A stretch of 64,000 nucleotides of DNA. It comes from Pseudarthrobacter sulfonivorans (GTDB taxonomy: Bacteria > Actinomycetota > Actinomycetes > Actinomycetales > Micrococcaceae). Position 1 is the first letter of the stretch. Every line of letters begins with the position of its first letter. Made by a program: the position numbers and the translations under genes. Below, piece by piece: positions 24,768 to 33,226 of this stretch. Below the pieces are notes generated by a model. The model was not told the DNA's origin and did no database searches. It worked only from the letters and a program-made list of their open reading frames with translations. The DNA is taken from NCBI RefSeq assembly GCF_024391045.1, contig NZ_JANFCZ010000021.1:16730-80729 (forward strand), read 5' to 3'.

Positions 24768-25083
24768 TCAGTGCGGGGTTGTTGGGGCGCCCTCGAGCGA
24801 CTGCATATCCGTCACGGCGTCCGGTGGTGCGGGCTGCGGAGCGAAGTGCCCGATCCGCTGTCGGGCCGTGTGGGTGCCTGTGCCGATCGGGACCTGGGCC
24901 GTTGCCTTGGCAAGGCAAAACAGGGGCATTCCGCTGTAAACGGTCTCGATGCCGGCCGCCGGCGCTTGGTATGTTCGTGCCAGATGCCAATATCGCCCGT
25001 GCCGGAGAGTTCTTTCATGTAGCGGCGCCATGGCCCCAGGTGGGGAGCATTGCGGTCCGAGGCGAACCTTCGCAGGTACTGGC
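24768..25083 (-). pseudogene. DUF4188 family protein, frameshifted 3' remnant
   Basis: The minus strand encodes the C-terminal half of a DUF4188-type protein in two frames. One frame reads QYLRRFASDRNAPHLGPW then ELSGTGDIGIWHE. The adjacent frame carries on with TYQAPAAGIETVYSGMPLF and ends at 24768. In intact members WHETY is continuous, so a single base (an A in GAA) is missing near 24985. The 5' half is absent: similarity stops at about 25083, exactly where the TetR remnant on the other strand begins. The family assignment is from memory of conserved motifs (PHLPAWRRF, GIWHETY, VYGNMP). Confidence 0.65.
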
Positions 25084-25428
25084 CGCCGAGCTGGTGGACC
25101 GGGACGGCCCGGGGCGGGTGACCCTGCGGGACGTGGCCGCAGCTGCCGGGACCTCGACCACGGCCGTTTACACGCTCGCCTTTGCCGGCTGCAAGCCCGG
25201 CCCGCACACCGCCGATGCCATGGCGCCCCTCAGGGAGGCAGTCCTTGCCGAACAGGCGGCTGGCACCTTTACGGCCGCCCCGGTCGAAATTATCGCAGCA
25301 GCAATCTGGGCCAGGTTCACGGGCTGGTCAGCCTGGAGCTGGCACAGGTCGGCCCGCCCGGAATCGACTGGGAGGCAGCCTACGACGCTGCCTTGGATGC
25401 AGTGGCCCGCAGTTGGTCCCCTGAGTGA
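25076..25428 (+). pseudogene. TetR-family regulator (WHG-type C-terminus), decayed
   Basis: LAAELVDRDGPGRVTLRDVA then AGTSTTAVYTL is the helix-turn-helix of a TetR regulator. It runs straight into DAMAPLREAVLAEQAAGTF and IIAAAIWARF, which belong near the C-terminus, so about 60 central residues are missing. The frame then shifts near 25315 and resumes as VHGLVSLELAQ and DWEAAYDAALDAVARSW, the usual end of the family. The start is also gone. It must be non-functional. The inferred original arrangement is a TetR gene divergent from the DUF4188 gene. Confidence 0.65.
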
Positions 25429-25493
25429 ACGACGGCGGGTGCGCACCCGCCGTCGTTCACTCAACTAGTCGTTCACTCAACTATTCGACCAGG

Positions 25494-26690
25494 TCAGAAG
25501 GACCGCGGCAGCCCCAGGTGCTTCTCGCCGATGTAGTTCCGGGTCATCTCGTCCGTCAGCGGCGCGAAGGTGTACAGCCGGGCGTCGCGGAAGTAGCGCT
25601 GCATGGGCAGGCCGCGGAAGAAGCCCCAGCCGGCCATGACCCGCATGCCGATATCGGTGGTGGTGGTGGCGGCATCCGACGCAGCCAGCTTGGCCATCGC
25701 GGACCAGGTCTCGTTGGTGCCCTGCCCGGCGTCGGACGCTTCCGCGGCCTGGCGCAGCAGGAGCCGGGCGGACTCGATCTTCACGCTGGCATCGACCAGG
25801 CTGTGCTGCAGTCCCTGGAAGGAGCCCACCGCACGGCCGAACGCGTGCCGCTGCCGGGCCCAGCCCACGGCGGTTTCCATGGCTCCGCGGGCGATCCCCA
25901 GCGCCACCGCCGCCCCGTTCAGCCGTTCACCGTTGAGCGTGCCCAGCACCTGCCGGAATCCCCGGTCCTGCTCGCCGAGGACGTTGTCAGCCGGGACCCG
26001 GACGTCGTCGAGGTAGACGTCGCACTGGGCCAGGCCGCGGATGCCCATGGTGTCGATGACCTCCGTGCGGATCCCGGGTGTTGAGCGGGGGACCAGGAAC
26101 ATGGTGATGCCGTCGATGGCGGAGCGGCTGATCTCGCTGGTGCGGGCCAGGAGGATCAAGTAGTCAGCGTCCATGGCGCCGCCGATCCACTTCTTCTGTC
26201 CACTGATCGACCAACTGCCGTCCGCCAGCTGCGTTGCACGGGTCTTCATGGCCCGCGCAACGTCCGTGCCGCCGTCGGGCTCGCTCAGCGCGAAGGACAT
26301 CTTTGCTGCACCGCGGTGCAGCGGGGCCAGGAACTCCTCCTGCTGGGCCTGGTTGCCGTAGCTGTGCAGGAGCTGAACGCCCATGAACTGGACCACCATG
26401 CTCACGCCGACGGAGGTGGGGCCGGCGCCGAGTTCCTCGAGCACCACGGCCTGGGCCTGGTGCTTGGGTCCGTGGCCGTGGAGTTCGCCGTCGAGCTTGA
26501 TGAGGCCGGCGGCGCCGATTTCGCGGTACAGCTCGACGTCGTACTCTTCGGCTTCGTCGAATTTGTTGAGCCGTTCGGGGGTGACGTGCTCGGCCAGTAC
26601 CGCTCGCACGCGCTTGCGCAACGCTGCGAATTCCTCCGGCTCGGTGATGTCGGCCGGCGGCGCGGGTTTGAAGTCGTCTTGAATGCTCAT
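25494..26690 (-). CDS. Acyl-CoA dehydrogenase
   Basis: This FAD enzyme of 398 residues introduces a double bond into an acyl-CoA. The FAD/substrate motifs FALSEPDGGTDVARAMKT and ISGQKKWIGGAMDADY (middle domain) and RGLPMQRYFRDARLYTFAPLTDEMTRNYIG (C-terminal helical domain) are characteristic. It is followed upstream by a MaoC gene 3 bp away on the same strand, both divergent from the carboxyltransferase gene and behind the same operator-like site. A role in oxidising a branched or carboxylated acyl-CoA is inferred. Confidence 0.9.
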   Translation of the reverse strand: MSIQDDFKPAPPADITEPEEFAALRKRVRAVLAEHVTPERLNKFDEAEEYDVELYREIGAAGLIKLDGELHGHGPKHQAQAVVLEELGAGPTSVGVSMVVQFMGVQLLHSYGNQAQQEEFLAPLHRGAAKMSFALSEPDGGTDVARAMKTRATQLADGSWSISGQKKWIGGAMDADYLILLARTSEISRSAIDGITMFLVPRSTPGIRTEVIDTMGIRGLAQCDVYLDDVRVPADNVLGEQDRGFRQVLGTLNGERLNGAAVALGIARGAMETAVGWARQRHAFGRAVGSFQGLQHSLVDASVKIESARLLLRQAAEASDAGQGTNETWSAMAKLAASDAATTTTDIGMRVMAGWGFFRGLPMQRYFRDARLYTFAPLTDEMTRNYIGEKHLGLPRSF

Positions 26691-26693
26691 GGC

Positions 26694-27188
26694 CTATTTC
26701 CTCTTGATGATGAAGCTGCTGCTGAAGGTCATGACGGTGGATCCGTCCTGTTTCAGTACGGAGTAATCGATTGTCCAGATGCCCTGTTCGGGTTTTTTTG
26801 TCTCGCGCGCCAGGGCCACGGCTGCCTCGACATGGATGGTGTCACCGATGAAGACCGGCGCGGTGGCGCGGACCTCGTCCAGTCCCAGCCAGGCCACCAC
26901 ATTGCTGAAGTAGCCGGTCTGGGTCATCAGGCCCAAACCCAGCGAGAGGGTCAGCGGTCCGTGCGCAATGCGCTGTCCGAACGGCGTCGCTGCCGCATAG
27001 GTCTCATCCAGGTGCAGGGAGACGAGGTCGCCGGTGAGGCCCGCCCACTGGACCAGATGGGCGTCGGTGATGGTCATGCCCGCAGTATGGATGACGTCCC
27101 CGGCCACCAGGTCTTCCCAAAAGTGGTCAGGCCGGCCCTTGGGCTGCGGCAGTGTTGTGCCGGCTTGCGTGGCGTCGGTGCCGTGCAT
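26694..27188 (-). CDS. MaoC-like enoyl-CoA hydratase
   Basis: This hot-dog-fold hydratase has 164 residues. It begins GRPDHFWEDLVAGDVIHTAGMTITDAHLV, then WAGLTGDLVSLHLDETYA with the Asp-x(4)-His dyad of R-specific hydratases, and RIAHGPLTLSLGLGL. It should hydrate the product of the adjacent acyl-CoA dehydrogenase gene. The start ATG 27188 overlooks the divergent promoter region with operator site 1. Confidence 0.87.
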   Translation of the reverse strand: MHGTDATQAGTTLPQPKGRPDHFWEDLVAGDVIHTAGMTITDAHLVQWAGLTGDLVSLHLDETYAAATPFGQRIAHGPLTLSLGLGLMTQTGYFSNVVAWLGLDEVRATAPVFIGDTIHVEAAVALARETKKPEQGIWTIDYSVLKQDGSTVMTFSSSFIIKRK

Positions 27189-27254
27189 GGTTCTCCTGTT
27201 CAGCGTCGGTAAAGGGGGATCCCTAGGGGAATCGTAAGTCCCGCTGGAATAAGA

Positions 27255-27283
27255 CTAGACGAGCGAACGCTTGTTCGTATACT
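27255..27283 (+). promoter_or_regulatory. Promoter with operator site 1 in its spacer
   Basis: CTAGAC (27255-27260) and TATACT (27278-27283) are 17 bp apart. The operator-like GAGCGAACGCTTGTTC fills 27261-27276, exactly between -35 and -10. The same site lies upstream of the divergent MaoC gene. Confidence 0.65.
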
Positions 27284-27322
27284 AATAGAGGACACCAACT
27301 CTAATTTTTCTGGAGGCTCAAC

Positions 27323-28906
27323 ATGAGTGAAGCTACGATCGTCGCCCCCGCGCCGGCGTCGGACATCGAAGTTCCGGCACCCACGGTGCACGAACAACTG
27401 ACCGAGAAGCTCGCTTCGGCCCGCCTCGGTGGTTCTGAAAAGAACCGCAGGAAGATCACAGAATCAGGCAAGCTCCTGGTCCGCCAGCGCCTCGCAATCC
27501 TTTTCGACGACGAAAACTACATCGAGGACGGCCTGCTGGCCCGTTACGAGGAAGGCCTGCCCGGGGACGCCGTGGTCATCGCGTTCGGCCGTGTTGACGG
27601 ACGGGAAGTCTGCGTCATCGCCAACGATTACTCGGTCAAGGCCGGCACCTGGGGCAACCGCACGTTTGAAAAGATTACGCAGGCCCAGCACAAGGCTGAC
27701 GCGGCCGGCATCCCCATCGTCTACCTCTTCGACTCCGCAGGCGCACGCATCGACGAACAGTTCGAAAGCTTCGCCGGCCGCCACGCCTGGGGCAACATCT
27801 TCTACAACCAGGTCCAGATCTCCGGCCGCGTGCCGCAGGTGTGTGCACTGTTTGGCCCCTCGCCTGCGGGCTCCGCCTACGTTCCGGCGCTCTGCGACAT
27901 GACCGTCATGGTCCGCGGCCACGCCACCGCCTACCTTGGCTCACCCCGCCTGGCCGAGATGGTCACCGGCGAAAAGGTCACCCTGGAGGAAATGGGCGGC
28001 GCCGAAATGCACTGCACCGTCTCCGGGCTGGGCGATGTCCTGGTGGAGGACGACGAGGAGGCCCTCAACGCCATCCGCGTCTGGCTGTCCTTCCTGCCCG
28101 CGAACTGGGAGACGCCGGCCCCGCTGGCACCCGCCCTGGAACCCCGCCCGGGCCGGTCCCTGCAGGACATCGTGCCGCTCCGCGAGGCCGAGGTCTTCGA
28201 CATGGAGGAGTTCGTCGAATCCCTGGTGGACGAAGGATCCTGGTTCCCGTACAAGGAGCTGTTCGCGCCGGAAATGCTGACGGGCTTCGCCCGGATCAAC
28301 GGCCGTCCCGTGGGCCTGGTGGGCAACCAGCCCAAGCACATGGGCGGCTCCATCTTCCCCGATTCCTCGGACAAGGCCGCCCGCTTCATCTGGATCTGCA
28401 ACGCCTACAACATCCCCATCGTCTTCCTGGTAGACATCGCCGGCTACATGATCGGCTCCGCGGTGGAGCGCCAGGGCATCATCCGGCACGGCGCCAAGAT
28501 GATCTTCGCCGTCTCCGAGTGCCGCGTTCCCCGCATCACCGTCCTGGTCCGCAAAGCCTACGGCGGCGGCTACCTCGCCATGTCCGGTGCCCCCATGAAC
28601 CCGGACGCCGTCATCGCGCTGCCCACGGCCCGGCCAGCCCTGATGGGTCCCGACGCCGCCGTCAACGGCATCTACTACAACCAGATCCACGAGATCGAGG
28701 ATCAGGCAGAACGCAAGGCGTTCATTATGGAAAAGCACGCCGAGTACGCCGAAGGCATCGACGTCTTCAAGATTGCCAACGCCAACGCCGTGGAGGCAGT
28801 GGTCCCGGCCAACGACCTGCGGTCCGACCTGACACGGCGGCTGGGGCTGTACTCCAAGCGCAAGATGGTTCCCGTGGAGCGGCGCCAGGCCGTTACCCCG
28901 GCGTAG
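27323..28906 (+). CDS. Acyl-CoA carboxylase, carboxyltransferase (beta) subunit
   Basis: The protein has 527 residues and the two crotonase-fold halves of a biotin-dependent carboxyltransferase. The N-half has KAGTWGNRTFEKITQAQ, YLFDSAGARI and FGPSPAGSAYVPAL. The C-half has GNQPKHMGGSIFPDSSDKAARF, VDIAGYMIG and RKAYGGGYLAMSG, which form the CoA and biotin sites. It resembles methylcrotonyl-/propionyl-type subunits more than bacterial AccA/AccD. Its biotin-carrier partner is 8.4 kb away at 37303-39072. GGAGG precedes the ATG. The substrate is unknown. Confidence 0.9.
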   Translation: MSEATIVAPAPASDIEVPAPTVHEQLTEKLASARLGGSEKNRRKITESGKLLVRQRLAILFDDENYIEDGLLARYEEGLPGDAVVIAFGRVDGREVCVIANDYSVKAGTWGNRTFEKITQAQHKADAAGIPIVYLFDSAGARIDEQFESFAGRHAWGNIFYNQVQISGRVPQVCALFGPSPAGSAYVPALCDMTVMVRGHATAYLGSPRLAEMVTGEKVTLEEMGGAEMHCTVSGLGDVLVEDDEEALNAIRVWLSFLPANWETPAPLAPALEPRPGRSLQDIVPLREAEVFDMEEFVESLVDEGSWFPYKELFAPEMLTGFARINGRPVGLVGNQPKHMGGSIFPDSSDKAARFIWICNAYNIPIVFLVDIAGYMIGSAVERQGIIRHGAKMIFAVSECRVPRITVLVRKAYGGGYLAMSGAPMNPDAVIALPTARPALMGPDAAVNGIYYNQIHEIEDQAERKAFIMEKHAEYAEGIDVFKIANANAVEAVVPANDLRSDLTRRLGLYSKRKMVPVERRQAVTPA

Positions 28907-28915
28907 GCGCGGCAC

Positions 28916-29239
28916 ATGATCAAGGTGGTAGCCGTCGTCAAGGCCAAACCGGAACTGAGCCGGGAGGAGTTCCTGCACTTCTGGAACGTTGAGCACCCCG
29001 ATTACGTGCGGAAGCTGCCGGGCATCCTCCGGTACCGGCAGAACCCTGCCATCGAGCACCGGAAGGCGTGGCCCTACAGCGGCATGGCCGAACTCTGGTT
29101 TGACTCGGTGGCGGACGTCAAAGCGGCCTACGGCGGACCGGAAGCCAAGGACCTGTTTGACCATGAACACCACTTCCTGGCGGACGTGGAGTGGTTCCTG
29201 GCCGAGGAAGTCGAGGTTCCCCTGCGCGGGGGAGCCTGA
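28916..29239 (+). CDS. EthD-domain protein
   Basis: The protein has 107 residues and the EthD ferredoxin-like (dimeric alpha-beta barrel) fold: VVKAKPELSREEFLHFWNVEHPDYVRKLPG opens it and DHEHHFLADVEWFLAEEVEV closes it. EthD proteins accompany monooxygenases or decarboxylases in degradation of ethers and phenolics. It starts 9 bp after the carboxyltransferase, so it is in the same operon. The exact role is unknown. Confidence 0.85.
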   Translation: MIKVVAVVKAKPELSREEFLHFWNVEHPDYVRKLPGILRYRQNPAIEHRKAWPYSGMAELWFDSVADVKAAYGGPEAKDLFDHEHHFLADVEWFLAEEVEVPLRGGA

Positions 29240-29249
29240 GCATGCCGAA

Positions 29250-29291
29250 GCGGGTCACCCTGGAGGCCCGCGGGCTTCCAGGGTGACCCGC
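29250..29291. terminator. Hairpin between convergent EthD and metallo-hydrolase genes
   Basis: GCGGGTCACCCTGGA and its perfect complement are separated by a 12-nt GC-rich loop. The position 10 bp after the EthD stop suits a terminator. No T-run. Confidence 0.65.
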
Positions 29292-29334
29292 TGCCGTCTG
29301 CATGGTGCTGGCGGAGGAGTGCGGGAATGCCCGG

Positions 29335-30393
29335 CTACTCCGCCAGCATCAGCCCGGGAACCCCTGGATGCGTTCCTGAGGTGACTAGATAGCGGATGTG
29401 CGCCGCGGTCTCGCTGAGCGCGAGCCGGAACTGCAGATCGCCCAGGGATTCCCAACCCCGGGACCATGTCAGGTGGCGGGCAACCTCGTGAACCGTCGAA
29501 GCGCCAGCGGTCAGGACCTGGAGAACCTCGCGCGAACGTTCTTCAATGTGTTCCTCCAGCACCCTGGCCCTCTGCCCCACGCCTTGAAAACGGTATTCGT
29601 GCGCCGGGCAGACCTCATAGTGGTCGTTTCCGGCGATCCGCTGCAGGGACTCGATGTTCTGCCGGAGCGGATCCGTGTCACCGCGGATCTCCAATGACAC
29701 ATTGGGGGAGATCCGCGGCAGGACATGGTCACCCGAGAGGGCCAGCTCGCCGTCGTCATCCCACAGGCAGATGTGGCCCGGGGTGTGGCCGGGCGTTTCC
29801 ATGATGCGCCAGTTCCGGCCAGCCACGGACAGGCTGTCCCCGTCGCGGAGCCGCCGGTCCGGGTCGGCCAGTTGGCGCATGTTCAGGAGCGCCTCGGGGC
29901 TGATGGCTGCCTCGGCCACGCGTTCCCGGGGAACGCCCCAGCCCAGCATGCGCGCCTGGTCCAGGGCCGATTCCTCGTGCGCGTCCTCAAAGGCGGTGAT
30001 GTGCCGGCGTTCCTGCCGGCCCAGCGCCACCCATGCGCCCGAGCCACGTGCCAAACGCGCGGCCATGCCCAGATGGTCGGTGTGGAAATGAGTGGCAACG
30101 ATGCCGGTGATTTCCCGGGGGCCCACGTCAAGCCTGGCCAGGGCGGCCAGCAGCTGGCCGTGGCCCTCGTCCGAATCGAAGCCGGGATCCACCACCACGC
30201 ACTCGTCCCCGTCCAGCAGCACGTAGCTGAGGGTGTACCGCATGGGGTTGTCGGGGAAAACGACCGGAACGCTGTGGACGCCCGGTGCAACCACCTCCAC
30301 GGGCGGCAGGACGCGCCGCTGCCAGGCCTCACGCTGGGCGGTGCCCGTGATGGTGATGCCCGCGGTTCCAGCCCTCACGCTATTGCCCTTCAT
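29335..30393 (-). CDS. MBL-fold metallo-hydrolase
   Basis: The protein has 352 residues. The metal-binding motif is THFHTDHLG (His102, His104, Asp106, His107), with a further Asp-His set in ETPGHTPGHICLWDD and SGDHVLP. A C-terminal helical extension (about residues 270-352) ends in a winged-helix-like region. Family members include thioesterases, lactonases and glyoxalase II. Here it may hydrolyse a CoA thioester or lactone intermediate. Its start overlaps the preceding SDR gene by 14 bp. Confidence 0.86.
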   Translation of the reverse strand: MKGNSVRAGTAGITITGTAQREAWQRRVLPPVEVVAPGVHSVPVVFPDNPMRYTLSYVLLDGDECVVVDPGFDSDEGHGQLLAALARLDVGPREITGIVATHFHTDHLGMAARLARGSGAWVALGRQERRHITAFEDAHEESALDQARMLGWGVPRERVAEAAISPEALLNMRQLADPDRRLRDGDSLSVAGRNWRIMETPGHTPGHICLWDDDGELALSGDHVLPRISPNVSLEIRGDTDPLRQNIESLQRIAGNDHYEVCPAHEYRFQGVGQRARVLEEHIEERSREVLQVLTAGASTVHEVARHLTWSRGWESLGDLQFRLALSETAAHIRYLVTSGTHPGVPGLMLAE

Positions 30394-31141
30394 GGTTGTT
30401 GAACAGCGAGAAGAGGCGCGTGGCGCCGCCGTCGATCAGGAGGTCGGCGCCGTTGATGTTGCGCGCGTCATCGGTGAGGAGAAAGGCAATCATGGCTCCG
30501 ATCTCAGCAGGTTCGATGACGTTCTGCGTGGGGACACGCCGTCGGACCTGGTCCCGGACCTCCTGAATGACCATGGGAGTGTCCACCACACCGGGGCAGA
30601 CTGAATTGACGGTAACCCCCGTGCCCCAGAAATCTTCGAGCAGCGAACGCGTCAGGTTGGCGAGGCCGGCCTTCGACGCCGCGTAGCTCGGGTACGGGTA
30701 GCCCGTGACCCCGGCGATCGAGGCAATGTTGATGATGCGTCCCCAGCCGGTCTCGATCATGGCGGGCGAGAAGGCCCTGATGAGGTTGAACGGGCCCACC
30801 AGGTTGACGTCCAGCGCCCGGCGGAAGGACTCGGCTGTGCTGTCCGTGAGGTACTTCCGGTCCAGGATGCCGGCGGCGTTGACCAGCGCGTGCACCGGAC
30901 CCACGGCTGCGGTCACCTCTGCGAACAGCTTCCCGACGGCGGCCTCGTCCGCCACGTCTGCGGCGAAAGATTCCGCCTTTCCACCGGAGTCGCGGATGGT
31001 TTGGGCTGCCGCCTCGCTCGCGTCGGAGTTGAGGTCGACGCAGACGATGGTGTGCCCGGCGCCGGCGAGCCGGGCATTGATGCCGCGGCACATGCCGCCG
31101 CCTGCGCCGGTCACCAGGATGTTAAGGGGTGTGGTGCTCAT
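30380..31141 (-). CDS. SDR-family oxidoreductase
   Basis: This NAD(P)-dependent short-chain dehydrogenase has 253 residues. The cofactor motif is TGAGGGMCRG (residues 11-20, TGxxxGxG type with an unusual MCRG variation), NAAGIL is near 88, catalytic Ser lies in NIASIAG and Tyr-Lys in YAASK near 155, and the end carries the usual GADLLIDGG. A hydroxyacyl or alcohol substrate is inferred from the surrounding catabolic genes. It overlaps the downstream metallo-hydrolase by 14 bp. Confidence 0.88.
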   Translation of the reverse strand: MSTTPLNILVTGAGGGMCRGINARLAGAGHTIVCVDLNSDASEAAAQTIRDSGGKAESFAADVADEAAVGKLFAEVTAAVGPVHALVNAAGILDRKYLTDSTAESFRRALDVNLVGPFNLIRAFSPAMIETGWGRIINIASIAGVTGYPYPSYAASKAGLANLTRSLLEDFWGTGVTVNSVCPGVVDTPMVIQEVRDQVRRRVPTQNVIEPAEIGAMIAFLLTDDARNINGADLLIDGGATRLFSLFNNHEGQ

Positions 31142-31185
31142 GGTGCTGGTCTCCTTCGGGAGGGTGGGTGGCTGGTGTCCGGCGT

Positions 31186-32295
31186 TCAGAGTCCGCTGAT
31201 GGCCAGCGACGGGTAGTCGGTGTAGCCTTCGTGGCCGCCGCCGTAGATGCCTGCGGGACGCAGTGGCTCCAACGCGGCCCCGGTGCGGAAGCGCTGCGGG
31301 AGGTCGGGGTTGGCGATGAACAGCCTGCCGAAGCCCACCAGATCAGCGGTTCCGTCGGCGAGCAGCCGTTCCGCCGACGTCTGGTCATGTCCGCCGGTGA
31401 CGATGACGACGCCGTCGAACAGGGCGGCGAGCTCCGCGGTGGGGATGGAATCCTCGGGTCTCGCCACTGTGGTGGATCCGGCGATCTCCGGCTCCACCAG
31501 GTGCAGGTACGCGAGTCCCAGCTCATTGAGCGTGCGCACCGCGGTGGAGTACAGGGTGCGCTTGTCCGTGTCGCGGGCGTCCATCCAGTCCGACGACGGC
31601 GAGAGCCGGACGCCGATGCGTTCGGCCGGGAGGGACCGGGCTACCTCGGTGATCACCTCGAGGAGGAAACGCATGCGGTTTTCGTACGAACCGCCGTAGT
31701 GGTCGGTCCGCTGGTTCGATGCGTCGTTCAGGAACTGGTCAATCAGATAGCCGTTGGCTGCATGCAGTTCGACGCCGTCGAACCCCGCCCGGACGGCGTT
31801 GCGGGCCGCGGTGCCGTACGCCTGCACGATGTCGGTGATCTCCGCCGTCGTCAGTTCCCGGGGCACCTCGTACGGAATCCTGCCCGAGGGAGCGCGGTAC
31901 TGGTAACCGGTGATGGGGATGGCTGAGGGCGCCTTCGGCGGCAGGCCGTCGGGCTGGACGGTCGAATGCGATTGCCTGCCGACGTGCCACAGCTGGGCAT
32001 AGACGGCGGCGCCGTGACGCTTGGCTGCTGCCACCACCGGCCGCCATGCCGCCACCTGCTCGGCGGAGTAGAGCCCGGGGACGCGGGCGTACGCCGTGGC
32101 CTGCGGAGCGATCACCACTCCTTCGCTGATCACCAGGCCCGCACCGGCACGCTGGCGGTAATACTCCTCCATCAGCTGGGTGGGGATGCCGTCATTCGTG
32201 GCGCGGCTGCGGGTCAGGGGCGGGAGGACAATGCGGTTCGGCAGGGGCTGGCCTCCGAGGACAAGGCTGTCGAACAAGCGGCTTGGACGTTCCAC
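31186..32295 (-). CDS. Old Yellow Enzyme-family NADH:flavin oxidoreductase (NemA-like)
   Basis: This FMN-binding ene-reductase has 369 residues. It begins with RLFDSLVLGGQPLPNRIVLPPLTRSRA, has QLWHVGRQSH, the catalytic-region HAANGYLIDQFLND and YGGSYENRMRF, and ends YGGGHEGYTDYP, as in N-ethylmaleimide/xenobiotic reductases. The start is GTG 32295: GAGGAG lies seven bases upstream and operator site 2 lies 18-33 bp upstream, while the longer frame would run through the operator and the TetR gene's start. It reduces activated C=C bonds, presumably in this pathway. Confidence 0.88.
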   Translation of the reverse strand: MERPSRLFDSLVLGGQPLPNRIVLPPLTRSRATNDGIPTQLMEEYYRQRAGAGLVISEGVVIAPQATAYARVPGLYSAEQVAAWRPVVAAAKRHGAAVYAQLWHVGRQSHSTVQPDGLPPKAPSAIPITGYQYRAPSGRIPYEVPRELTTAEITDIVQAYGTAARNAVRAGFDGVELHAANGYLIDQFLNDASNQRTDHYGGSYENRMRFLLEVITEVARSLPAERIGVRLSPSSDWMDARDTDKRTLYSTAVRTLNELGLAYLHLVEPEIAGSTTVARPEDSIPTAELAALFDGVVIVTGGHDQTSAERLLADGTADLVGFGRLFIANPDLPQRFRTGAALEPLRPAGIYGGGHEGYTDYPSLAISGL

Positions 32296-32312
32296 GAACT
32301 TCTCCTCAAGAC

Positions 32313-32328
32313 TTACAAGCGTTTGTAC
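32313..32328. promoter_or_regulatory. Operator-like site 2 (upstream of OYE gene)
   Basis: TTACAAGCGTTTGTAC matches the reverse of the shared sequence GAACAAACGCTTGTTC in 13 of 16 positions. Placed 18 bp upstream of the OYE start. Confidence 0.65.
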
Positions 32329-32380
32329 GTTAGTCTGAGTTTTCCGCATGTTTTTGCCAGTGTCAACGCCTGACGGCCGA

Positions 32381-32396
32381 AAGCGGACGCTTGTTA
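32381..32396. promoter_or_regulatory. Operator-like site 3 (upstream of TetR gene)
   Basis: AAGCGGACGCTTGTTA shares the half-site ACGCTTGTT with sites 1 and 5. It is 45 bp upstream of the regulator ATG, consistent with autoregulation. Weakest of the five. Confidence 0.5.
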
Positions 32397-32440
32397 GGAT
32401 GAAGACAACTACGACTCGATGTTGAAAGGCGGCGGCCAAC

Positions 32441-33079
32441 ATGACCGTACGAGCCGAACGAAACACAGCCCAGGCCATCAGGGAAGGGGCAGCGCACCTC
32501 TTCTTCGAGCGCGGCTACGATGCCACCACCCTGCGCCAGGTTGCCGCCGCCGCCGGGCTGAAGGTCGGCAGCCTCTACAACCACATCGACAGCAAGGAAC
32601 ACCTCCTGCTGCAGATCATGGGCGGCATCATCGATGACCTGCTCGAACGCGTGGAGGAAGCGGTGGCTGCCGCGAACGGCGGGGACAGTGTGGACCTGCT
32701 CCAGGCCGCACTGGCCGAGCACATCACCTTCCACGCCGAGCGGGCCCAGGAAGTGTTCATCGGCAACGCCGAACTGCGCTCGCTGCCCCAGGACGCACGC
32801 GAAGTGGTGATCAAGAAGCGTGCGGACTACGAACTGATTCTGGAAAAGCTGGTCACCGCCGCCGGCAAGGACGGGCTCGCGGACGTCATCGACGCCAAGA
32901 TCCACGTGTACAGCTTCGTGGCCCAGGCAACGCACATCGCCGGCTGGTTCAAACCCGGCGGACGGTTCTCGCTTGACGAGATTGTCCGCATCTACACGCG
33001 CCTGGCGCTGCGCGAACTCCAGGTGAAGGATGCCGACGAGCGCGTCCTTCGGGGTGCCGGTTCCAGCTCCGCCGCCTAA
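32441..33079 (+). CDS. TetR-family transcriptional regulator
   Basis: The protein has 212 residues. The N-terminal helix-turn-helix is HLFFERGYDATTLRQVAAAAGLKVGSLYNHIDSKEHLLLQI (residues 19-60), typical of TetR. The C-terminal ligand domain resembles the regulators of fatty acid or sterol use (FadR/KstR kind). It lies divergent from the OYE gene in the centre of the island. Five operator-like sites surround the island's promoters, one of which is its own. An acyl-CoA inducer is inferred. Confidence 0.9.
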   Translation: MTVRAERNTAQAIREGAAHLFFERGYDATTLRQVAAAAGLKVGSLYNHIDSKEHLLLQIMGGIIDDLLERVEEAVAAANGGDSVDLLQAALAEHITFHAERAQEVFIGNAELRSLPQDAREVVIKKRADYELILEKLVTAAGKDGLADVIDAKIHVYSFVAQATHIAGWFKPGGRFSLDEIVRIYTRLALRELQVKDADERVLRGAGSSSAA

Positions 33080-33087
33080 GGCTTGAC

Positions 33088-33144
33088 CGAGCGGCGACCT
33101 CTCGGCGCTTAGGCGGACGCTTAGCGCCGAGATGCCGCCACTCG
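33088..33144. repeat. Long intergenic palindrome (family D, single copy)
   Basis: CGAGCGGCGACCTCTCGGCG faces a partly complementary arm. The core CTCGGCGCT/AGCGCCGAG is perfect, with a TTAG inner pair. It follows the TetR stop by 9 bp. Confidence 0.6.
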
Positions 33145-33162
33145 ATGGGCGGACGGAACACG

Positions 33163-33198
33163 CGAATGCCCGGCCGGAGAAATCCAGCCGGGCATTCG
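33163..33198. terminator. Bidirectional hairpin between TetR and MHS transporter genes
   Basis: CGAATGCCCGGC and its perfect complement surround a 12-nt loop. It stands 28 bp from the transporter stop and separates two convergent genes. Confidence 0.65.
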
Positions 33199-33226
33199 AC
33201 GTGTGTGGCCTCGTGTGTGGCTAGGG

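Noticed and set aside
24779..25468. 229-codon plus-strand frame that includes the TetR helix-turn-helix
   Set aside because: The N-terminal third is not protein-like and the end is out of frame with the family; treated as a pseudogene instead.
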